Shown here piece by piece: positions 24,271 to 33,437 of a stretch of 64,000 nucleotides of DNA (positions within the stretch are counted from its first letter, which is position 1; every line of letters starts with the position of its first letter). A program made the position numbers and the translations under genes. Origin of the DNA: Olsenella profusa F0195 (GTDB lineage: Bacteria > Actinomycetota > Coriobacteriia > Coriobacteriales > Atopobiaceae); assembly GCF_000468755.1 (NCBI RefSeq), contig NZ_AWEZ01000045.1, forward strand, positions 62,001 through 126,000, in the 5' to 3' direction. A model generated the notes under the pieces. It did no database searches and was not told the origin of the DNA. It saw nothing but the letters and a program-made list of their open reading frames with translations.

Positions 24271-26793
24271 CTAGGCATCGGGCTCGTCCTCGAGCGAGCG
24301 TAGGATGGAGAAGATGACGTCATCGGGATAGAGGGCGCTGAGGATGCTGATGAAGTTGCGTGCGACGGGAAAGACCTCCGCATCGAGGGACGCCTTCGTG
24401 CACTCCATGAAGGTGCTGGACATCTGCTCGGTGGGCGCGACGGGAATATTGGCATCCCTGAGCACCTGTGCCACCTCGTCAAGCGACATGTTCTCGTGAT
24501 AGGTGTCGGGATGGTGCGAGGCGAGCATCGAAAGCTCCATGGCCGCCATGGGGAAGGTGCCCTTCAGGACTGAGATGGCGCACATGTAGCAGGCCTCGGC
24601 GGCCAGGATGTTGCCACTCCGCCACTGGAAGTAGGCCATGCGGTAGTATCCTATCCCCACGCCCTCGGGGTCATGGGCCATCTTGAGCAGCTCGCCCAGC
24701 TCCTGCCGTGCGGCATCGTTGTCACCCGAGGACTCCAGGCAGCGCACCAGGTGTAGACGTACCCGCCGGTCAAGCGGGGCAAGCTCGAGGCATCTGCGGG
24801 CCGCCACGAGGGCACCTGCGGCGTCCCCCTCGGAGAGGCAGGCGACCGAGAGCATGAAGACGCATTCGAAGTAGCTGTCGGGCACGAGCATGACCGATGT
24901 GCCTGGCTGGGCGTAGAGGCGGTTGTAGAGCGCGCGATCGACGTAGTTGCCAAAGTAGCGCCACTGCACGCCTGCGCTGTCGCGGTAGACGCCCCGCTCG
25001 TCCACGGTAGCGAGGGCGCGCATGAGCGTCAGTCGCGCCTGCGCGGCCCTGTGCTCCTGCAGGAGCCGCTGCGCGGAACCCGCCGCCCTGGAGAGGACGT
25101 CCCCCCGCACGAACTCCTCGCCCACGGCGAAGACATCCTCCTTGAGGCTGCCATCGATGAGCCCGCGGACAGTGCGCTCCGCGGCGTCGCGCACGGTGGG
25201 GTCGGGATCATCGCCGGCGACGTCGAGGATCATGCGCACGTTCTGCTCGGTTGAGTCCCTGACGTCCGAGCTCACGAGCCGGCGCATGATGGTGGTGGCC
25301 ACCAGGGCGCGCTTGTCGGCTTCCTCGATGGCGAGGTCATACACGTGGTCGCATCCCAAGGCACGGGACTGCTCCGGGGCGATTCTGCGGGCGGAGAGCG
25401 AGACGGGCTCGTGGCGCCACGGCGGGCAGAAGCGCGGCTCGCTGGGCTGGAACGCCTGCCCGACGGGCTTGAGCATGCCATTCTCGTAGCGCATCTGCGG
25501 TACGAAGCGATGGAGCGCCCGTTCTAGCTCCCCTCCACCCATGCGCTTGAGGTCGAGCGCCTGGAAGCGCCACCGGTCGAAGTCGATGGAGTAGCAACAC
25601 CAGTGGCGCTTGGGCGTGTCCATGATGCCGGCAACCCACACGTGCCTGATCTTCCGCGAGGTCCTGAAGGCACAGGTGGCGAGCAGCAGGGCCAGCCTGA
25701 GCGCATAGGAGGAGGCGGCCTTGCGACGCATCTCGCGCGAGCTGGTGACCACACCCAGGTCCTGCACGTACATGGAGGAGGGAAACACCTGTTCGCCAGG
25801 CAGCCCAATCTGGATGGCCATGTTGCCGTCCGCCACGTTCACGCGGTAGTCGACCTCCAGGCGATAGGGGAGCTTGAGCGACTCGACGGCGCGTGAGAAG
25901 AGGTGTCGCACGGTCCACTCGGTGTCAGGGAGGTCTCCCTCCGGCGGCTCGTCCAGGATGTGGATGGAGGGCACCTGGGCGCAGATGGAGGAGAGGAAGC
26001 TCTGGCACAGCTGGAAGCAGTCATCCTCGTCGGGGGGCTCCTCGTCGGCAAAGTACAGGGCGCATGACCGCGCCGCATTGAGCGCCGCCTCGATCCTGAT
26101 GAGCCTGAGGCGTGCGAGGTAGGCTATGCTGCCATTCCATCTGAGGTAGAACATGCCGCTGCGGCGGGGAACGACCACCTGGAACGCCGGCAGGTCCACA
26201 TCGGTGGAGAAGAGCCCAGCCTCCTCGAGCATGCGGGCCGCAAAGTCCTCGAGCCCAGAGGGAAGCAGGATGCCCCCCTCACCCCTCGATGCCTGGCGCG
26301 TGCGTATGTCCCCAACCAGGAGCTTGAGCTCGGCGATGGGATCGGAGCTTCCTTCTAGGCGGTTCTCGAGGTCGGCGAGGTCGAACTGCGAGCAGGCGGG
26401 CGTCCGACGTGTCGAGGGGGAGGGCGCCGCTCCCTCGGGGCTCTCAGGCGTCGGAGACTCGTCACGGGGGAGGGAGCTTCCGGGGACGTCAGTCCCGACG
26501 GTCTCCTCCGTCGAGGTGTCGTCGGATGGGGGAGCCCCCTCGCATGCCCGTGCGACCTCAGTGGCATCGGGATGTGACGTGAGGGCGTCCGTACGATCGC
26601 CCTCGGCCGACCGCGGATCATACGGCCGAACGTGCAGGGCGAGAAGGACGCAGATCACGGCGGAGACGAGCCAGGCGACATCGGCCGTCATGCCTGCGAG
26701 GAAGACGAAGAGCGCGGCAAGGGCCATGAGCACACCCCGTGCGATGAGGGGTGCGCGCTGATGGCCCTGCTGAGCTGTGGTGTGGTACGGCAT
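24271..26793 (-). CDS. Membrane-anchored TPR protein, lineage-specific
   Basis: An 840-residue protein with no clear family. The start at 26793 is chosen for CAGGAGTCCC directly before it, giving MPYHTTAQQGH. Two hydrophobic stretches (about residues 20-55, LMALAALFVFLAGM and WLVSAVICVLLALHV) form a membrane hairpin. A Ser/Thr/Pro/Glu-rich linker runs to about 140. A large soluble domain follows, with tetratricopeptide-like helices near the C-terminus (ALVAARRCLELAPLDRRVRL, AYFQWRSGNILAAEACYM). Cytosolic placement is expected. It sits between a cell-wall deacetylase and a HAD phosphatase on the same strand, so an envelope role is possible but unproven. Confidence 0.75.
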   Translation of the reverse strand: MPYHTTAQQGHQRAPLIARGVLMALAALFVFLAGMTADVAWLVSAVICVLLALHVRPYDPRSAEGDRTDALTSHPDATEVARACEGAPPSDDTSTEETVGTDVPGSSLPRDESPTPESPEGAAPSPSTRRTPACSQFDLADLENRLEGSSDPIAELKLLVGDIRTRQASRGEGGILLPSGLEDFAARMLEEAGLFSTDVDLPAFQVVVPRRSGMFYLRWNGSIAYLARLRLIRIEAALNAARSCALYFADEEPPDEDDCFQLCQSFLSSICAQVPSIHILDEPPEGDLPDTEWTVRHLFSRAVESLKLPYRLEVDYRVNVADGNMAIQIGLPGEQVFPSSMYVQDLGVVTSSREMRRKAASSYALRLALLLATCAFRTSRKIRHVWVAGIMDTPKRHWCCYSIDFDRWRFQALDLKRMGGGELERALHRFVPQMRYENGMLKPVGQAFQPSEPRFCPPWRHEPVSLSARRIAPEQSRALGCDHVYDLAIEEADKRALVATTIMRRLVSSDVRDSTEQNVRMILDVAGDDPDPTVRDAAERTVRGLIDGSLKEDVFAVGEEFVRGDVLSRAAGSAQRLLQEHRAAQARLTLMRALATVDERGVYRDSAGVQWRYFGNYVDRALYNRLYAQPGTSVMLVPDSYFECVFMLSVACLSEGDAAGALVAARRCLELAPLDRRVRLHLVRCLESSGDNDAARQELGELLKMAHDPEGVGIGYYRMAYFQWRSGNILAAEACYMCAISVLKGTFPMAAMELSMLASHHPDTYHENMSLDEVAQVLRDANIPVAPTEQMSSTFMECTKASLDAEVFPVARNFISILSALYPDDVIFSILRSLEDEPDA

Positions 26794-26890
26794 GGGACTC
26801 CTGGGACAGGGATGCTTACCCAGCATTTATACCCGAACGAGGAGCCTCGATGCGTCGGGTGGGACGTTTGCCCGGACCCCCGATCCAAGG

Positions 26891-28462
26891 CTACGTGTTG
26901 TCGCCGATCTCCGTGGGCCATACGGCATCGTCGGGCATCTTGGCGTCGCCCGACGCGACCTCGGTGGGGATGGAGCTGTCGGAGGCCAGCAGCTCGTCGA
27001 TGGTGACCAGCTTGTAACCCTGTTGTTGGAGCTGCTCGATGATCTTGGGGAGCGCCTCCAGGTCCTGGTCGCGGTTGCCGCCACCGTCGTGCATGAGGAT
27101 GATGGAGCCAGAGGTCACACCCGCCAGCGCATTGCTGACGATGGCGTTGACGCCCGGATGCTCCCAGTCCTTGGAGTCCTGGGTCCACGTGATGGAGTAG
27201 GAGATGAGGCCGTTCGTCTTGAGCCAGGTGCTCTCGAGGAAGTCGCCATACGGCGGACGCAGCATTGTGGTCTCCACGCCCGTGGCGTCCTTGATGGCGC
27301 CAAAGGACTTGGTGAGCTCCTGCTGGAGCGACGCCGCATCGAGCTTGGAGAGCTGGGGATGGGTGTCGGAGTGGCAGGCCAGCTGGTTGCCGCTGTCCAC
27401 GATCACCTTTGCGAGCTCGGGGTGCTCGCGGATGTTCTGACCCAGGTTGAAGAAGGTTGCCTTGATGCCGTACCGGTTGAGGATGTCGATGTAGCGCTGG
27501 GTGTATTCGCTGGGACCGTCATCGAAGGTGAGGGCCACGAGCTTCTGGCCGTCTGTGGGTGAGCAGTTGTGCAGCGTGACGATGCAGTCCTTCACGTCCT
27601 GCGTGGTGACGTCTGCCGTCTTGCCCGACTCGGAGCCCGTGCGCGTCTCGACGGTACCCACCTGCCCCCACTGCGAGACGTAGGCGACCGATCCGGCGCC
27701 ACCCTTCATGTTGAGCTTGGGCTGGATGGTCTGCGTGGTGGAGGCGTATGGCTCGGTGACGTCCGCCCCGTCAGAGATCTCCACGTTGTCACCTGCATGC
27801 ACCTGGTAGGAGGAATCCTGGTCCTGGCTCAGCTCGGTGCCATTGACGGTGGCGGTGTAGGGGGTACCGGCGCCCTCGCGCATGACCTCCCCCGTGACGT
27901 CGAGGTAGTTGCCGGCCGTCACCTTGATCTGATGCCTCCGCACGAGATCGGCGATGGTCGAGCTAGGGGACTCCTGGTAGACGTCACCATTGACGGTCAC
28001 GCTCACGGGGCGGGTGAGCCAGAGGAACGCACCACCGCCGGCCATGAGCGCGAGGACGATGAACACGACGATGATGGGCATGCGGTTGGACTTGCGGGAG
28101 CTCTCGCGCTCGGCCTTGGCGATGGTCTCGGGAGAGGCGTGGGAGCCGTAGTGCCGCCTGCTGGGGATATAGCCCACGGGATCCGTGTCCTTGGCGGGCC
28201 ACGAGCGCCTGTCCCTTGCGTGCGCGCGCCGCTTGGGAACATAGACCGGCTGCACGGCATCGTGCGCAACGGTCGAGATGTCCGCGAACTCGTCGTCTAT
28301 GGCATCCGGCTCGTCATCGATGTCGTCTGGCTCGCCCTCGTCCGCATCGATGTCGTCCACGGCTGGCACGGCGCCCAGCTCCTCGTCTCCGGATGCCCCC
28401 TCCCGGTCGTCCGGAGAGGGGGTCTCTTCCACGGGCACGTCGTGATTCCCTTTGGCTGCCAT
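26891..28462 (-). CDS. Membrane-anchored polysaccharide deacetylase
   Basis: Probable peptidoglycan or surface-glycan N-deacetylase, 523 residues. Residues 1-125 are cytosolic, very acidic (DDIDADEGEPDDIDDEPDAI), then basic. One membrane segment follows (IIVVFIVLALMAGGGAFLWL near 130-150). The outer part has ubiquitin-like/G5-type beta segments (about 152-260) and a C-terminal NodB domain. NodB motifs are LTFDDGPSEYTQ (catalytic Asp and metal Asp, near 312), HSDTHPQLS (two metal His), LRPPYGDF and ILMHDGGG. Deacetylation of this kind often protects against lysozyme. It is upstream of the TPR protein gene, 97 bp apart. Confidence 0.9.
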   Translation of the reverse strand: MAAKGNHDVPVEETPSPDDREGASGDEELGAVPAVDDIDADEGEPDDIDDEPDAIDDEFADISTVAHDAVQPVYVPKRRAHARDRRSWPAKDTDPVGYIPSRRHYGSHASPETIAKAERESSRKSNRMPIIVVFIVLALMAGGGAFLWLTRPVSVTVNGDVYQESPSSTIADLVRRHQIKVTAGNYLDVTGEVMREGAGTPYTATVNGTELSQDQDSSYQVHAGDNVEISDGADVTEPYASTTQTIQPKLNMKGGAGSVAYVSQWGQVGTVETRTGSESGKTADVTTQDVKDCIVTLHNCSPTDGQKLVALTFDDGPSEYTQRYIDILNRYGIKATFFNLGQNIREHPELAKVIVDSGNQLACHSDTHPQLSKLDAASLQQELTKSFGAIKDATGVETTMLRPPYGDFLESTWLKTNGLISYSITWTQDSKDWEHPGVNAIVSNALAGVTSGSIILMHDGGGNRDQDLEALPKIIEQLQQQGYKLVTIDELLASDSSIPTEVASGDAKMPDDAVWPTEIGDNT

Positions 28463-28536
28463 GAACGAACCATCCCTTGCATTCTTGTGAGAGGACGAAG
28501 CACATGAGTGTATGTTGACCTGCTCATACTAGCATG

Positions 28537-29841
28537 TCAGCGGCAGCGCGTCCAATGGGGCACACGCAACAACGATGAGGCAGGGGGCTGCCGCCCCTCG
28601 CGAATCCCCCTGATGAAGAGACCGCTCCTGAGCTTGGGCTCGAACCAGGTCGACTTGGGAGGCATGAGCATCCCCGCGTCGGAGACTGCCATGAGCTGCT
28701 CGACGGAGGTGGGGTGGAGCCAGAAGGCAACGCCGTCCGTGCCCGCCAGCCCCTCGAGGCGTCCAGGTCCCTCGATGCCGCCCACGAAGCGGATGCGGCT
28801 GCTGGTGCGCGGGTCCCTGACCTGCAGAATGGGGCCGAGCACGCGCTCCTGAAGCACCTGCGTGTCGAGGGATGCGACCGGGTCGCAGGGATCGTCCGTG
28901 CCCCTGGGCGCATGCAGCATGTGCCAGCGTCCGCCCGCATAGAGGGCGATCTGGCCCGTGCGTGCAGGCTCCCGGAAGCTCTCGGTGGGGCCATCCACCA
29001 CGAAGCCCTGCGCCGCGATGCGTGCGGTCAGCTCGTCTGTGGAGAGGCCGCAGGCGTCTGCGACCACGCGGTTGTAGGGGAGCACCCTGAGCTGGCTGGC
29101 GGGAACGAGCACGGCCAGGAAGAGGTCGCTCGGAAGCGGCCCCCCCTCGCCACGGGCGCGCGCCTCCGCGCGCTGGCGCTTCCCCACGCGCACGGCGCTG
29201 GCGGCACGGTGGTGCCCATCGGCGATGTAGGCATGGGGTATGGTCGCAAAGGTGGCCCTGAGCGCCTCGACGGCGGCGGGGCGGGCAATGCGCCAGACCG
29301 TCTGGCGGACGCCCTCCTCATCCGTGAAGTCATAGAGGGGCTCTCCCGTGGCGGCAAGGTCGCAGAGGGTGTCCACGGCGACGTCGTCGTGGTACGTGAG
29401 GAGGATGGGGCCGGTCTGTGCGCCGGTCGCCTCGATGTGCCTGATGCGATCCCGCTCCTTTGCCGCGGTGGTGTTCTCGTGGCGCAGGATGGTGCCGTCC
29501 TCGTACTCGTCGATGGAACAGGCGCCCACCACGCCCACCTGCGCGTGTCCGTCCTGCTCCAAGCGGTAGAGGTAGTAGCAGGCGGCGGTGTCGTGGAGCA
29601 GCGTGCCATCGGAGGCGCGAGCGCGCAGGAGCTCCGCGGCCTTTGCGTAGACGTCCGCTGCGTACATGTCATGGTCGGGCGGGAAGGCCGTCTCGGGGCG
29701 GTCTATGGCCAAGAAGCTGTCGGGGTGGCGCTCCACGTAGGCGCGCGCCTGCGCCCGGTCGAAGACGTCGTAGGGGAGGCTCGCAAAGGAGGCGGCACGC
29801 GTCGGCGTGGGCCTCCAGCAGTCAATGGGATCCACGCGCAT
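28537..29841 (-). CDS. DUF1015 family protein
   Basis: A 434-residue member of DUF1015, a family often found next to serC and serA. It begins with the usual proline-rich region leading to FASLPYDVFDRAQARAYVER, then has ENTTAAKERDRIRHIEATGA, and ADGHHRAASAVRVG, the best conserved motif. No enzyme activity is established. It starts 8 bp after the serA stop and is the last gene of the serC-serA-DUF1015 operon; a role tied to serine or phosphoserine metabolism is suggested by this context only. Confidence 0.88.
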   Translation of the reverse strand: MRVDPIDCWRPTPTRAASFASLPYDVFDRAQARAYVERHPDSFLAIDRPETAFPPDHDMYAADVYAKAAELLRARASDGTLLHDTAACYYLYRLEQDGHAQVGVVGACSIDEYEDGTILRHENTTAAKERDRIRHIEATGAQTGPILLTYHDDVAVDTLCDLAATGEPLYDFTDEEGVRQTVWRIARPAAVEALRATFATIPHAYIADGHHRAASAVRVGKRQRAEARARGEGGPLPSDLFLAVLVPASQLRVLPYNRVVADACGLSTDELTARIAAQGFVVDGPTESFREPARTGQIALYAGGRWHMLHAPRGTDDPCDPVASLDTQVLQERVLGPILQVRDPRTSSRIRFVGGIEGPGRLEGLAGTDGVAFWLHPTSVEQLMAVSDAGMLMPPKSTWFEPKLRSGLFIRGIREGRQPPASSLLRVPHWTRCR

Positions 29842-29849
29842 GGCCGCAC

Positions 29850-31049
29850 CTACTCCCTGTGGCTCGTGATCGCGGGAGTGATGACGCGCACGCGGTAGAT
29901 GCCCTCGATGGCACGAAGCCTGTCATAGGTCTCGCGATCGAGCGGGGCGTCGGTCTCCACCAGGGTGTAGGCGTTCTTGCCCTGCGCCTCGTTCCTCATG
30001 CGCTCGATGTTGACGCTCGATGCGGCGATGACGGCGGAGATCTGGCCAATCATGTTGGGCACGTTGGCGTGGAGGGCCGCAAAGCGACCGCCGCCGCGGA
30101 TGGGGCCCATGTCGCAGTCGGGGTAGTTGACGGAGTTCCTGATGGTGCCCAGCTCGAGGTAGTCCCTCATCTCGCTCACCGCCATGCGGGCGCAGTTCTC
30201 CTCCGCCTCGTTCGTGCAGGCGCCCATGTGGGGCGTGATGATGGCGTGTGGCATCCTGACGGTCTTGGGCGTGGCAAAGTCGCAGACGAACGTGCCCAGC
30301 TGACCACTCTCGAGCGCGTCGGCGACATCATCCTCGTCGATGACGTCGGCGCGGGCATAGTTGATGAGCATGCCACCCGGGTTCATGAGCTTGAGCTGGG
30401 GGGCGTCCATCATGTAGACGGTGTCCTCCTTGGAGGGGACGTGCAGCGTGACGTAGTCCGCGCCGTGGCAGAGCTCCTCGAGGCTGTCCACGCGCTTCAC
30501 GTTGCGCGAGAGCTGCCAGGCGTGCTCCACGGACAGGTAGGGATCATAGCCGTAGACGTCCATATCCAGGTGGATGAGGGCATTGGCCACCTTGGAGCCA
30601 ACGGCCCCGAGCCCCACGACGCCCACCTTGCGGCCTGCGACCTCATGTCCCACGAAGGCCTTTTTGGTGCGCTCGGCCGCGCGTACGATGTCGGGATTCC
30701 GTGCGTTGGCGCGCACCCAGTCGATGCTGCCAAGGACGTTCCTCGAGTTGGCAAGCATCATGCCCACGACCAACTCCTTGACGGCATTCGAGTTGCCGCC
30801 CGGTGAGTTGAAGACCACGATGCCGCGCTCGGCGCACTCCTCGAGGGGGATGTTGTTGACACCCGCGCCGGAGCGCGCCACGCAACGGACGGAGGCACCC
30901 AGGTCGAGGCCGTGGATGTCGCTTGCGCGCACAAGGACGGCATCGGCCGTTGAGATGTCGTCCGTCTTCTCGTATCCCTCGCCCAGGTCGGCCACGCCAT
31001 CGCGCGTGATGTCCTTGGCGATGTTGTCCAGTACCATTACGTAACGCAT
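29850..31049 (-). CDS. serA: D-3-phosphoglycerate dehydrogenase
   Basis: Oxidises 3-phosphoglycerate to 3-phosphohydroxypyruvate with NAD+, the first step of serine synthesis; 399 residues. The ATG at 31049 follows GGGGGGAACGCGG. The NAD-binding motif is VGVVGLGAVGSKVANAL near 142. Catalytic Arg is in INYARADVIDE, and the His lies in ITPHMGACTNEAEENCA. A C-terminal ACT domain (IGQISAVIAASSVNIERM near 328) probably binds serine for feedback control. There is no long intervening domain, so this is the shorter SerA class. It lies 34 bp after serC. Confidence 0.95.
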   Translation of the reverse strand: MRYVMVLDNIAKDITRDGVADLGEGYEKTDDISTADAVLVRASDIHGLDLGASVRCVARSGAGVNNIPLEECAERGIVVFNSPGGNSNAVKELVVGMMLANSRNVLGSIDWVRANARNPDIVRAAERTKKAFVGHEVAGRKVGVVGLGAVGSKVANALIHLDMDVYGYDPYLSVEHAWQLSRNVKRVDSLEELCHGADYVTLHVPSKEDTVYMMDAPQLKLMNPGGMLINYARADVIDEDDVADALESGQLGTFVCDFATPKTVRMPHAIITPHMGACTNEAEENCARMAVSEMRDYLELGTIRNSVNYPDCDMGPIRGGGRFAALHANVPNMIGQISAVIAASSVNIERMRNEAQGKNAYTLVETDAPLDRETYDRLRAIEGIYRVRVITPAITSHRE

Positions 31050-31083
31050 CCGCGTTCCCCCCTGTGGCCGTGCCGCCCAGCCC

Positions 31084-32169
31084 TCATGCCGCGTGCGCGG
31101 CCTCGAAGTCCCCCATGTAGGCGAGCAGCGCTTCCACCGACTCGCGTGAGACGGCATTGTAGCAGCTCGCACGCATGCCTCCCACCAGGCGATGCCCCTT
31201 GACGTTGACGATGCCACGCTCTGCGGCGCCCTCCACGAAGGCATTGTCCAGTTCCTGGGAGCCGGTCCCGAAGCAGACGTTGGAGATCGAGCGGTCCTCC
31301 CTGCGCACCGTTCCCCGGAAGAGCGCGCTCTGGTCCAGATAGTCGTACAGGAGGTTGACCTTCTCCCAGTTGCGACGCTCCATGGCGGCGAGCCCGCCCT
31401 CGTCCTCGACCCAATGGAACACCTTGCCGCTGACGTAGATGCCCCAGCAGTTGGGCGTGTTGAGCATGGAGCCCCTGGCCGCCTGCACCCGGTAGTTCAG
31501 GTAGGTGGGGCAGGCATCGATCGCGGGGCCCTTTTGGATGAGGTCGTCGCGCACGATGACGATGGTGGTGCCGGCGGGGCCCGCGTTCTTCTGTGCGCCC
31601 GCATAGACGAGCCCAAAGCGGCCCACGTCCAGAGGCTGGCTCAGGAAGCAGCTCGAGACGTCCGCCACGAGGGGGACGTCGCCCGTCTGGGGCAGGGTGC
31701 GCATCATGGTGCCGAACACGGTCTCGTTCTGGCAGACATAGACGTAGTCGAGATCCTGGTGCACGCTGGTCGGAAACGCGGGCACCCGGTCGAAGCCCGT
31801 GTCCTCGCTCGAGGCCAGAAGCTCGGCCTCTCCGTAGCGGCAGGCCTCCCCGTAGGCGCTCCTCGACCAGTTGCCCGAGACCACATAGCCCGCCCTCCGG
31901 TGGCGCATGAGGTTCAGGGGGATGCCGGCAAACTGCAGCCAGGCACCCCCCTGCAGGAAGAGCACCCGGTAGCCGTCGGGGATGCCCATCACGCGCCTGA
32001 GCGTCGCCTCCGCGTCGTCGAAGATGGACTGATAGAGTGCAGAGCGATGGCTCATCTCCATGACCGACATGCCACTGCCCTGGTAGTCGAGCATCTCGCG
32101 TGCGCATTGCTCGAGGACGGGCACGGGTAGTGCAGCGGGTCCTGCTGAGAAGTTATGCACTCGTGTCAT
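31084..32169 (-). CDS. serC: Phosphoserine aminotransferase
   Basis: PLP enzyme that converts 3-phosphohydroxypyruvate and glutamate to phosphoserine, 361 residues. Family motifs include VHNFSAGPAALPVPVLEQC at the start, MEMSHRS, FLQGGAWLQFAGIPLNL, and the PLP lysine in VYAGAQKNAGPAGTTIVIV near 195. It ends GDFEAAHAA. It is first in the serC-serA-DUF1015 operon and divergent from a HAD phosphatase, with 129 bp between start codons. Confidence 0.96.
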   Translation of the reverse strand: MTRVHNFSAGPAALPVPVLEQCAREMLDYQGSGMSVMEMSHRSALYQSIFDDAEATLRRVMGIPDGYRVLFLQGGAWLQFAGIPLNLMRHRRAGYVVSGNWSRSAYGEACRYGEAELLASSEDTGFDRVPAFPTSVHQDLDYVYVCQNETVFGTMMRTLPQTGDVPLVADVSSCFLSQPLDVGRFGLVYAGAQKNAGPAGTTIVIVRDDLIQKGPAIDACPTYLNYRVQAARGSMLNTPNCWGIYVSGKVFHWVEDEGGLAAMERRNWEKVNLLYDYLDQSALFRGTVRREDRSISNVCFGTGSQELDNAFVEGAAERGIVNVKGHRLVGGMRASCYNAVSRESVEALLAYMGDFEAAHAA

Positions 32170-32191
32170 GGGATCGACATCTCCTGCCTGG

Positions 32192-32220
32192 TTGTAGGGA
32201 CGTAGACGTTACCTTACTAT
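32192..32220 (+). promoter_or_regulatory. Candidate promoter of the divergent HAD gene
   Basis: TTGTAG at 32192-32197 and TACTAT at 32215-32220 are separated by 17 bp. A short inverted repeat, CACACG and CGTGTG (32222-32240), lies directly after it and could hold a regulator acting on serC as well. Confidence 0.45.
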
Positions 32221-32298
32221 GCACACGTGTCGTTCGTGTGGCATTTTCCCGTTTGGTTACCATCACAGGCGAACCATCGAGACCCCTGGAGGCCCACC

Positions 32299-32976
32299 GT
32301 GCAGTCAGCCCTGACAGAGAGACTTCGCAGCAAGCGCCTCGTGGTCTTCGACTTCGACGGTACCCTCGCCGACACGAGGCCCGCCATCGTGGCCATCGCC
32401 CGGGAGGTGCTCATGGAGCATGGGCTTCCCGAGGAGCGTCTCAAGGACGTCGGCAAGCTCGTAGGGCCGCCCTTCCCCCAGGCCTTCACCATGGTCTTCG
32501 GCTACTCCGCAGAGGAGGCCCGGGTCATCACCAACGAGTACCGTGCCCTCTACTGGAGGGCGGGCGCCCGGGCTTGGCCCCTCTTCGACGGTGTGGGGGA
32601 GCTGCTCAGGGACATCCGTGCCTCGGGTCGTCTTCTGGCCACGGCGAGCTCGAAACGCCAGGCGCTCCTGGAGCGCTGCATCAGGGATGACGGGGTGTTC
32701 GACCTCTTTGACCTGGTGTGGGGCAAGCAGCATGACGATAGGGGCACCAAGGCCGAGACGCTTGCGGAGGTGCTGGGGCGCCTGGAGGTGCCTGCCGAGG
32801 ACGCCGTCATGGTGGGCGACCGCCACTTTGACGTCGAGGCCGCCCGCGACAACGACGTGGCATGCATCGGGGTGGAGTATGGCCATACGGCAGAGCCCGG
32901 CGAGCTCGCGGATGCCGGAGCCGTCCGCGTGGTGGGATCCGTGCGTGAGCTGGGGGACGTCCTGCTTGGTGCGTAG
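32299..32976 (+). CDS. HAD-superfamily phosphatase (Gph/PpaX-like)
   Basis: A 225-residue HAD hydrolase. Start GTG at 32299 is chosen for GGAGG eight bases upstream; the open frame extends 24 codons further without a site. Motifs are VFDFDGTLADT near 15, TASSKRQ, Lys in GTKAETL, and VMVGDRHFDVEAARDN. Members remove phosphate from phosphoglycolate, pyrophosphate or similar. It is divergent from serC. No serB is present in the window, so phosphoserine phosphatase activity is conceivable, but nothing in the motifs shows it. Confidence 0.85.
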   Translation: MQSALTERLRSKRLVVFDFDGTLADTRPAIVAIAREVLMEHGLPEERLKDVGKLVGPPFPQAFTMVFGYSAEEARVITNEYRALYWRAGARAWPLFDGVGELLRDIRASGRLLATASSKRQALLERCIRDDGVFDLFDLVWGKQHDDRGTKAETLAEVLGRLEVPAEDAVMVGDRHFDVEAARDNDVACIGVEYGHTAEPGELADAGAVRVVGSVRELGDVLLGA

Positions 32977-33080
32977 CGTTCCTGGCGTGATGCGCCCCGC
33001 AACGCAACGAGGGCCATCCCAAGGGTACACTGTTGCCATACCGCGGGCATGTGGTGCCTGCGTCTACGAGAGGAGTTTCC

Positions 33081-33431
33081 ATGAGTGCCTTTGACGATCT
33101 GGGCGAGGGTGTGCGCAAGATCTTCCTGGCCGGTGTCGGCGCCGTCGCCCTGAGCGCAGAGAAGTCCCAGCAGCTTGTGAATGACCTCGTCAAGAAGGGC
33201 GAGCTCACCGTTGAGGAGGGCAAGGCGCTCAACGAGGAGCTCAGGCATCATGCCAGCAAGGCCAGCTCCGATGCGTCCGACGCCCTCCTGAGGGCCAAGC
33301 TCAGGAGCATGACGGCCGAAGAGCGCGCCGCCTGGCTCGCCCACGCGCAGAGCATCGCGGACGGCATCGACGCCGCCCCCACCAAAGTCCCCGTCGAGGA
33401 TGGGTCTGCCAGCACCGAGACGCAGGACTAG
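33081..33431 (+). CDS. Phasin-like coiled-coil protein
   Basis: A 116-residue protein resembling the PhaF/PhaI phasin-like family. It opens with an amphipathic helix (DDLGEGVRKIFLAGVGAVAL), followed by KSQQLVNDLVKKGELTVEEG, a pattern common to this family even in bacteria that make no polyhydroxyalkanoate, then a helical tail and an acidic end. The ATG at 33081 follows AGAGGAG. A UbiB-like kinase gene begins 6 bp after its stop, and this pairing points to a joint role, perhaps at the membrane. Confidence 0.8.
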   Translation: MSAFDDLGEGVRKIFLAGVGAVALSAEKSQQLVNDLVKKGELTVEEGKALNEELRHHASKASSDASDALLRAKLRSMTAEERAAWLAHAQSIADGIDAAPTKVPVEDGSASTETQD

Positions 33432-33437
33432 GATCCC

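Noticed and set aside
28714-29898. 394-codon plus-strand frame opposite the DUF1015 gene
   Set aside because: No start signals or motifs; the opposite strand carries the conserved ADGHHRAA motif.
31037-32107. 356-codon frame overlapping serC in another phase
   Set aside because: The alternative phase of serC contains all PLP motifs; this one is low-complexity.
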